5,906 nucleotides of DNA from the NCBI GenBank assembly GCA_007124345.1, contig SLFH01000058.1, positions 1-5,906 of the forward strand, given 5' to 3'. Made by a program: the position numbers and the translations under genes. The stretch is from Phycisphaerales bacterium. Its GTDB lineage: Bacteria > Planctomycetota > Phycisphaerae > Phycisphaerales > UBA1924. Shown in pieces: positions 1 through 5,906 of this stretch (within the stretch, counting starts at the first letter, position 1; each line of letters opens with the position of its first letter). The notes below the pieces were generated by a model. It was not told where the DNA came from. It searched no databases and saw only the letters and a program-made list of their open reading frames with translations.

Positions 1-1
1 C

Positions 2-916
2 ACCGAGCCGGAGATCCGGCGCGAGGTCCGCGTCGTACGGCTCGAACGGGCCGCGGCCCCGAGCCTCGTCGAACGCGCGGCGGGTCTGCTCGCAGAGAGC
101 GATCCCGAAGCCGCCGAATCGCTTGCGGTGAACCTAGAACCCGAGAGCGGGCGTCTGACGCTGATCGGCGCGCGCGACCAGATCCGTGCGTTCGAAGAAC
201 TGCTGCGATCGATCGAGGCCTCGACGCCTCCCCAGACGGAGGTGCGGACATACGAGCCGCGCGTCCGCCGCCCTTCGGAGCTGGCGACGCGGATCGATCG
301 CCTCGCGCCGGCGATGCTGCGCCCGACCGACGGCTCGTCCTTCAGCCCGCCCTCATTGGAAGCGATGGACGAGCTCGGCACGCTGATCGTCCGGGCCGAG
401 CCCGAGCAGTTCGGCGTGATCGAGTCGCTGATCGAGCGGCTGGACTCCGACCGCCCTTCCGAGCGCGAACTGCGTGTCATCGGTGTGGCGCGGGGCGAGG
501 CCTCGAAGATCGCCGACCGGGCATCGGCGCTCTACGCCCGGATGACCGAGGGCCGCGAGGACCTCGGCGAGATCTCGCTCGAAGTCGACGAGGCCTCGGG
601 CAGCCTGCTGATCTCGGCCCGCCCCGAGGCGCTGCGCCTGTACGCCGAGGCGGTCGAGCAGGCCCAGCGTCTGCTCCCGCCCGACAGAACGACGCGGATG
701 CTCGAGATCCAGCATGTCGAGGCGTCGGAGATCATCGACCCCCTGCGCGAGCTTTTAGAGGCCTCCGGCCCGACCGACCCCTCGCGGGCGATCCCCGAAC
801 CCGGGCTCCGCGTTGTCGAGCGGACCAACACCCTGCTCGTGACGGCCGAGCCCGCGCAGCACGATGTCATCCGCGACTTTGTGCGTCGCCTCGACCGCGT
901 CGAGCAGAGCGACCTG
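2..916 (+). repeat. Five-module super-repeat, upstream partial copy (modules 1-4, classes b-c-d-e)
   Basis: Modules 1 to 4 match modules 6 to 9 in order. The module 1 helix and linker (FEELLRSIEA.TPP, then EVRTY) correspond to LEELAAKLDRVQTPP then ELRTF in module 6. Module 3 (VDEASGSLLISA, ending AEAVEQAQ) corresponds to module 8 (VDESNNALQVVA, ending MRVVEQLQ). Module 4 leads into PPLRLLQLR, as module 9 leads into PPLRILRLR. Hairpin-to-hairpin distances between matching modules are 1158, 1173, 1170 and 1167 bp, which supports block duplication. Module 2 is the most degenerate here: its hairpin (ELGTLIVRA) has no TN and no clear preceding strand. Module 1 may be incomplete at the window edge. 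The repeat is visible at protein level; the DNA copies are clearly diverged. Confidence 0.8.
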
Positions 917-3900
917 CCGCCGCTGCGGCTGCTGCAGCTCCGCGCCGCCGACGCCAACGCGATCGCGTTGATGCTGCACTCGCAGTACCAGCAGCGTTCG
1001 CAGGCGGAGCGTTCGGCCCGACCGGTGCAGGTGCGAGCCGACGCGGCGACCAACACGCTGATCGTCTCCGCCCACGAGGATCTCTTCGACGAGATCAAGT
1101 CCTTCGTCGAGCGCCTCAACGACGAGGGTCGCGAGGGGCCTGAGCGCGTCACTGTGCTGTTCAACCTCCAGGTCGCGCGTGCAGACGATGTCGCCCGCGC
1201 GATGGACCGGCTCTACCCGACGCCGCCCGTTCCTCGCGACCGCCAGGGGCGCCCGATGCCCTGGCTGCAGCAGGAGCGGGAGGTGCAGGTCTCGGCCGAC
1301 CCTTCGAGCAACTCGCTGATCATCGACGCGCCGGCGGAGCGGATCGCTTCGCTGGAGGAGCTGGCCGCCAAGCTCGACCGCGTGCAGACGCCGCCGAGCG
1401 CCGAGCTGCGGACCTTCCGCGTCGTCGGCGCGGATGTAGAGGTCGTTGCGCGGACGCTGCAAGGCCTGGCCCGCAGCGGCAACCTGTCGGCGCCGCGCGA
1501 GGCGGGGCGTCGCACCGCCGATGTGGTGATCGAGGCCGAGCCGCGGAGTTCGACGCTGATCGTCGCGGGCGACGAGATCACCTTCGAGCGGGTCGAGGCG
1601 ATGCTGCGCGATCTATCGGCGGTCCCCGTCGAGCGCGAGGTGCGGATCGTGCCCGTGGTCAATGCCGATGCGGCCGATGTCCGGCGTCGAGCCGTTGAGA
1701 TCTACGAGGCGCAGGTCCGCCAGATCCCCGACGCGGGCGAGGTCGAGGTCTCCGTCGACGAGAGCAACAACGCGCTGCAGGTCGTCGCCGACCGCGAGGC
1801 GCTTGATCGCTTCATGCGAGTCGTCGAGCAGCTTCAGGCGCAGGCCGGGCCCAAGCGCCAGTCGCGACTGATCGAGCTGCGCTACGCCGACCCGGCCGAG
1901 GCGGCAGAGGCCCTGCGATCGCTCGCCTCGACGAGCCAGACGCTCCGGATCGAGGGCGGGCCGGCGCCGGTCTTCGAGCCGATCGAGGGGACCAGCACGC
2001 TGCTGATCGCCGCGAGCTCTTCGCAGATGCCGATCATCGATCAGCTCGTGCGCGGGCTGGACAGGCAGGAATCGTCGGAGCGTCCGCCCTTGCGTATCCT
2101 GCGTCTGCGTTCGACCGACGCCGCGGCGGTCGCGTCGATGCTGCAGGAAAACTTCGACCGTCGCCCGCAGGACGACCGCGCGCGTCGCCCGGTGGCGGTG
2201 CAGGCCGACGGATCGACCAACGCGCTGATCGTCTCGGCGCACCCCGAGCTCATGCCAGAGATCGAGGCGGTCGTCAGCGAGCTCAACGAGCAGCAGTCGT
2301 TCGACGCCGACGGGCGCGAGATCCGGATCTTCCCGCTGAAGGTGGCGCGGGCCGAAGAGCTCGCCAACACGATCGACCAGATGTTCCCGGCGCCGCCGAT
2401 CCCGATCGATCCGCGCACGCGCCAGCCCCGGCCCGACCTCGCCCAGCCCAAGGAGGTCGTTGTCCGCGCCGATCGGGCGACCAACTCGCTGATCGTCGAT
2501 GCTCCCACGCAGCGACTGGCGGGTTTCGAGCAGCTGGTCAAGAGCCTTGACCAGCACCAGCTCGCCGCCGATGTCGAGCTGCGCACCTACCGCCTCGAAC
2601 GCGCCGACCTCGACCGAGCCGCCCAGGCGGTCCGCCAGCTCGCCAGCGGCGGGGCCCTCGGGGCGACGGGGCAGACGCCGGTCACGGTCGAGACCGAGCC
2701 GAGCAGCCGAACGCTGGTCGTCAGCGGGCCCTCGGAGATCTTCGCGCAGGTCGAGAAGGTGCTCGACGGGTTCGATGCGAGGCCGGAGCGTCCGGACACG
2801 ACCGTGCGGATGTACGCCTTGGCGCACGCGCGGGCGGATCGCCTGCAGCCTCTGATGGAGCGCCTGCTGGTCACGCGTATCCGCGAGGACGAGCTCGACC
2901 GCGGCGGGCGCGATGCCGGCTCGCTGCTGGAAGTCGTGGCCGACCCGGCGTCCAACACGCTGATCATTTCCGCGCCCGAGTCCGTCCACGGCGTCGCCGA
3001 GCAGCTGCTCCGCTCGCTCGATCAGGAGCACGCCGGCGCGGGGCGCGAGTCGATCCGCGTTGTCCCCCTCAGCTACGCCGACCCCGCAGAGATCGGCAGA
3101 ACGCTCAACCAGACGCTGCCCAACACCGACCTGCCCAGCGGCGGGCGCGTCGGCGTCGTCGCGGCGCCCGGCTCGGGCGCGATCGTGCTGACCGGCCTCG
3201 AAGCCGACCTCGACCGTGTCGAGGCCCTCATCGAGCCGCTCGATCGCAGGCCGAGCGACGCCGAGGCCGTCCGAGTCGAGACCTTCGCCCTCAAGCACGC
3301 CGACGCGGAAGGCATCCGGCGGACGGTCGAACGCCTGCTGGTCGACCAAGCCGCCAACGACCCGGCGCTGCTGCTTCAGCGCATGCGGCTGACGCGTGGC
3401 CAGCTCCCCCAGCGCACGCCGATCGGCGTGGAGGCCGACACGCGGACCAACTCGCTGATGGTCTCCGGCCCGGCCGCGACCGTCGAACTCGCAGAGGCGA
3501 TCATCAAGCGGCTCGATTCGCCCTCGCCCGACGGCGAGCGCACGGTCCTGACCTTCACCCCCTCCAACGCCAGGGCCGCCGACCTCGTGCCCACCGCCCA
3601 GCGCGTGCTCGCTTCGGCGATGGATGGGCGGAGCGTCGTCGAGCTGATCCCCGAGCCGGGCAGCGGGGCGATCGTGGTCGTTGCGCCGGCGGACAAGGCG
3701 GCCGAGGCACTGGCGGTCTTGAGCGACCTTGACGAGCGGACGCCCTCGGTCCCGCCCGTCGAGTTCCGGCTGTACGAGCTCGAACACGCCGATGCGCAGC
3801 AGGTCGCGCAGACGGTCTCGCGCCTCCTGGGCGATCGTTCGCGATGGCCCGAGGCGTTGCGGCGGCTGGAAAGCGCCGGCGTCCGCCTGACCGAGCCGGC

Positions 3901-5905
3901 GGTCAACGCCGACACGCAGGGCGGGGCCAACCGCCTGCTTGTGAGCGTGCCGACGCCCATGATGCCGCTGGCCAGGGAGCTGATTGAGACACTCGACCGG
4001 CCGGCGCAGCAGGGCGTGGTCGAGGTCCGGGTGGTCCGCCTCCGCCAGGGCGACGCGCAGTCGGTCGCCGGCGCGATCGGTGAAGCGATGCGCGGCGCGG
4101 CCCGTCCGGGACGGCCGGAGATCCGCGTGAGCGCCGAGCGGGCGAGCAACTCGGTGGTGCTCTCGGGCACTTCCGACCAGATCGCCGAGGCGAGCGCGCT
4201 GATCGGCGAGATGGACATCGCCGTCGACGCCGACGGCGTGGGCGTGCGGACGGTCTTCCTCCGCCACGCCCGGGCCGAGGCGCTGGCGCCGCTGGTCGAG
4301 CGCGTGCTCAAGAAGGATTCGGAGCTCGACCTTGTGCCCGAGTGGACTCGCGTTCAGCTTCTCAGGGACCGAAGGCAGCCCATCGAGCAGGCGGTGCGCG
4401 TTGTCGCCGAGCCCCGACTCAACGCGTTGGTCGTTTCCGGCCCGGCCGGGAGCCTGGCGCTGGCCGAGCAGGTGATCGGCGAGTTGGACACGACCGAGAC
4501 GGCCGAGCGAGAGGACCGCGAGATCCGCGTGCTGCCGGTGATCAACGCCGACGCTTCGGAGCTGGCGGCGAGCCTTGAAGGCCTGTTCGACGACGAGACA
4601 TCGACCCCGCCATCGGTGCGGGTGGATCGTTCGGCGAACGCGCTGGTGGTGCGCGGCACTGGCGAGCAGATCCGGCGGATCGAACGCGTCGCGGGACAGC
4701 TCGACGAGGCGACGGTCAGCGCCGGGCGATCTCTTCGCACGATCCGAGTCGACCGGTCGAAGGCCGACGCGGAGATGATGGCCCAGACCCTCCGCAGCCT
4801 GCTGGAGCGTGACGCGGGCGTCCGCGTCGAGGTCATCAGCGCCGAGGAACTGCTGCGTCGACAGGAGCGGCGGCGGCCCGGCTCGATGCGCGCGCCGGTC
4901 GCCGAGCCGGTCGGCGTCGAGAGCTCGCACTGGCTGCACCGGCTGATGGAGGCCGCGGTCTTCGGCCTTTCGATCGAGACCGAGGGTGACGGCGAAGGCG
5001 ACGACGATCCGGAGCCTTCTCCGCGCGGCGGGTCTGACGGGGGCGGGCCGGACGGTACAGGCGGCGGTGGTGCGGATGCGGGCTCTGACAAGGGCGCGGC
5101 GGTCACGATCGCCGTCGATCCCGTGACCAACGCGTTGCTCGTCGTTGGCTCATCGAGGCTCGCTGATCGCGTCGCAGAACTCGCGCGGGAGCTGCAGGAC
5201 CAGCTCCCGCCAGAACCCACCGCGGTCCGCGTGATCGGGCTGCCCGACGGCGCCGACGCGCGAGGCATCGTCGGCGTCGTGCGCGAGACGATCGGCCAGG
5301 TCGGGCGGGCGACCGACCAGAACCCCGCGGGCTTTACCGGGCGCGTGGGGATCACCGCAGACCCCTCCGGCGACGCGGTGATCTTCTGGGCCAACGACAC
5401 GGACTTCGAGGTCGTGGGCACGCTGATCGCGTCGATCGCTCGGGCGGGGGCGGGGGAGAGCCGCACGGTCAAGATCTATCCCCTGAGCAATATCCAGGGC
5501 CCGCAGGCGGTCTCGGCGGTGCGGGACTTTCTCAGCGCCGATCCGCGTGGGCGCCAGGCCCGGCGTGTCCGTGAGCTGGACCTGACGCTCGACGGGCCGC
5601 GCGGGCCCGTTCGCGCGAGCATCGACCCCGCGACGGTCTCGGTGATGAGCGACCCCGGGCAGGGGGCGTTGATCGTCTCGGCCCCGCCCGAGAGCCTGGA
5701 ACTGATCGACGCGTTCGTCTCGCTGATCGACCAGAGCCCGGTGCAGAACCGGATGTCGATCCGGCGTTACGAATTGGAGAACGCCGAGGCCCGGCGCCTC
5801 TCGGGCACGCTGCAGGGCCTGTTCGACGCGCAGCGCCAGGACCCCGGCTCGCGCCAGATGCCGCGAGCGAGGTTCTTCGTCGACGAGCGGACCAACACCC
5901 TGCTC
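2..5905 (+). CDS. Giant tandem secretin N-domain (NolW-like) repeat protein, internal fragment open at both ends
   Basis: Frame 2 has no stop for 1968 codons, so this is an internal piece of a larger gene; residue n starts at base 3n-1. About 24 modules of 72-97 residues follow one another. Each has a strand, an 'ADA'-type helix, a loop, a hairpin like DAATNTLIVSA, and a helix ending in LD. This matches the secretin N1/N2/N3 fold (Secretin_N) seen in GspD/PulD, where such modules form stacked periplasmic rings. Ordinary secretins have three of them and total roughly 600-800 residues. Hairpins (11 codons each) start at 140, 365, 587, 815, 1040, 1298, 1538, 1757, 1982, 2207, 2471, 2696, 2942, 3164, 3437, 3653, 3917, 4136, 4409, 4625, 5117, 5360, 5651 and 5882 (last one cut). 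All are in one frame, so no frameshift is visible. Codons mostly end in G or C. I found no cysteine and few lysines. No secretin pore domain, signal peptide or membrane segment is seen here. The family call is firm; the function (extended secretin arm, periplasmic scaffold or surface protein) is unknown. Confidence 0.93.
917..2083 (+). repeat. Five-module super-repeat, complete copy (modules 5-9, classes a-b-c-d-e)
   Basis: This is the only complete copy of the five-module block: 1167 bp, exactly 389 codons, measured from one 'PPLR' linker to the next. Module 5 (class a) has the hairpin DAATNTLIVSA followed by H. Module 6 (class b) carries a proline-rich loop (YPTPPVP, from 1214) and a hairpin ending LIIDAP. 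Module 7 (class c) has EPRSSTLIVAG. Module 8 (class d) has DESNNALQVVA, with a Gln where the others have a hydrophobic residue. Module 9 (class e) has IEGTSTLLIAA. Each class is recognisable in the neighbouring copies by hairpin and linker details, so the unit of duplication appears to have been the five-module block and not the single module. Confidence 0.82.
2084..2797 (+). repeat. Five-module super-repeat, downstream partial copy (modules 10-12, classes a-b-c)
   Basis: Modules 10, 11 and 12 match modules 5, 6 and 7. RPVAVQADGSTNALIVSA in module 10 and RPVQVRADAATNTLIVSA in module 5 share 13 of 18 residues by direct count. Module 11 repeats the proline-rich loop (FPAPPIP, from 2384) and the LIVDAP ending of class b, then the linker ELRTY. 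Module 12 repeats class c (EPSSRTLVVSG). Matching hairpins lie 1167, 1173 and 1158 bp downstream of their partners. After module 12 the five-class order is no longer clear, so I end the copy at the linker near 2797. Modules 13 and 14 could be strongly diverged d and e members. Confidence 0.78.
2798..4732 (+). repeat. Long/short module pairs 1-4 (modules 13-20)
   Basis: Four consecutive pairs lie at about 2798-3268, 3269-3757, 3758-4237 and 4238-4732 (471, 489, 480 and 495 bp). The first member of each pair is long and begins with a shared helix signature: ALAHARA, ALKHADA, ELEHADA and FLRHARA, followed by RLL or RVL. It also has an extra charged loop before its hairpin. The second member is shorter. 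Two short members (modules 14 and 16) carry PGSGAIV in place of the usual TN.LIV hairpin. Hairpin spacing alternates strictly 222/273/216/264/219/273/216 bp, unlike the pattern upstream of 2797. This suggests a second round of repeat expansion using a two-module unit. The long members may be comparable to secretin N3 domains, which also carry longer loops, but that is a guess. Confidence 0.75.
4733..5461 (+). repeat. Fifth long/short pair (modules 21-22), interrupted by an insertion
   Basis: Module 21 starts like the long modules (TIRVDRSKADAEMMAQTLRS) and has a charged loop (AEELLRR near 4841). Its hairpin (DPVTNALLVVG) appears only at 5117, because 74 residues are inserted before it. Without the insertion the spacing from module 20 would be about 270 bp, normal for a long module. 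Module 22 is short-type with a degenerate hairpin (DPSGDAVIFWA at 5360) in which TN is lost and a Trp is present. This pair is more diverged than the four before it. Confidence 0.65.
4880..5101 (+). other. 74-residue insertion in module 21 with Gly/Asp-rich low-complexity tail
   Basis: The insertion interrupts the loop of a repeat module. Its first part is Pro/Val/Ala-rich and then has a possible amphipathic helix (HWLHRLMEAAVFGLSI, from 4928). The second part (4982-5101, 40 residues) is almost only Gly, Asp, Glu, Pro, Ser and Ala, strongly acidic, and is probably a flexible disordered linker. In this stretch about 12 of 40 codons end in A or T (GGT, GAT, TCT, CCT, ACA), more than in the surrounding modules. 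That fits relaxed constraint on a linker or a separate origin. The reading frame is kept through it. I recognise no domain and no regular calcium-binding motif. Confidence 0.75.
5462..5905 (+). repeat. Modules 23 and 24 (module 24 cut by the window edge)
   Basis: Module 23 (5462-5752) is the longest uninterrupted module seen, at 97 residues. It has an Arg-rich stretch (GRQARRVRE) in its loop and the hairpin DPGQGALIVSA at 5651. Module 24 starts near 5753 with YELENAEA, close to the long-module signature, and its hairpin DERTNTLL is cut at 5905. Two long-type modules in succession break the long/short alternation. The canonical state of module 24 shows that the array continues beyond the window. 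Confidence 0.72.
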
Positions 5906-5906
5906 G

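Noticed and set aside
186..386. Short plus-strand frame of 66 codons (and others near 1662, 2499, 4342 and 4575)
   Set aside because: They lie out of frame inside the continuous repeat gene, are Arg/Ser-rich, and have no conserved motif.
353..1662. Overlapping minus-strand frames (120 to 235 codons) in the first quarter
   Set aside because: They overlap each other and the sense gene, and repeat complement-of-hairpin motifs such as DDQRV. They are shadows of the sense repeats.
1613..4939. Minus-strand open frame of 1108 codons as a gene
   Set aside because: It is in exact codon register with the sense gene, its repeats are the complement of the sense hairpins, and it has no recognisable family. 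Sense-strand codon bias explains its openness.
4982..5101. Acidic Gly/Asp stretch as a calcium-binding repeat (RTX or thrombospondin type 3)
   Set aside because: Asp and Gly are not spaced in any regular nonapeptide or DxDxDG pattern. It looks like a disordered linker.
4880..5101. A missing 25th N-domain hidden in the insertion
   Set aside because: The distance from module 20 to module 21 (492 bp) would fit two modules, but no hairpin or helix pattern of the family can be read in the inserted part.
4354..5472. Minus-strand open frame of 372 codons rich in Ser/Arg/Thr/Pro
   Set aside because: It has low-complexity composition typical of off-frame reading of high-GC DNA, overlaps the sense repeats throughout, and shows no domain.
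2..5905. A CRISPR array or DNA-level satellite behind the regular spacing
   Set aside because: The periodicity is in the protein. The DNA copies are diverged, spacing is always a multiple of three, and the units are coding.

Overview
The whole window lies inside one very long protein-coding gene on the + strand. Frame 2 (codons from position 2 to 5905, 1968 codons) is open from edge to edge. The start codon, signal peptide, promoter and stop all lie outside the window, and I see no intergenic DNA, RNA gene, mobile element or CRISPR array. The deduced protein is built almost entirely of tandem modules of about 72-97 residues. Each has the pattern strand - 'ADA' helix - loop - hairpin 'D..TN.LIVSA' - helix ending in 'LD'. 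This is the pattern of the secretin N1/N2/N3 (NolW-like, Pfam Secretin_N) domain that repeats three times in type II secretion secretins such as GspD. I count 23 complete hairpin motifs plus a 24th cut by the right edge. No secretin pore (C-terminal) domain is present here.

Layout. Positions 2-2797 (modules 1-12) are a higher-order tandem: five distinguishable module classes (a-e) recur in fixed order, with a period close to 1167 bp (389 residues). One full copy (917-2083) is flanked by a partial copy upstream (2-916) and a three-module copy downstream (2084-2797). From about 2798 the organisation changes to long/short pairs (modules 13-22, pair period about 471-495 bp). The long members carry an 'L.HA.A' signature. 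Module 21 is interrupted by a 74-residue insertion ending in a 40-residue Gly/Asp-rich stretch (4880-5101). Modules 23 and 24 follow, and the gene runs off the right edge.

The high-GC DNA, Arg/Glu/Asp/Ala-rich and Lys-poor composition, and presence of a giant secretin-N-domain protein suggest a high-GC Gram-negative bacterium. My best guess is a planctomycete, possibly of the Phycisphaerae, but this rests on general familiarity and not on a marker gene. The protein is probably exported: it belongs to a periplasmic domain family, and I found no cysteine in 1968 residues. Whether it ends in a secretin pore or is a pure repeat scaffold cannot be decided from this window.
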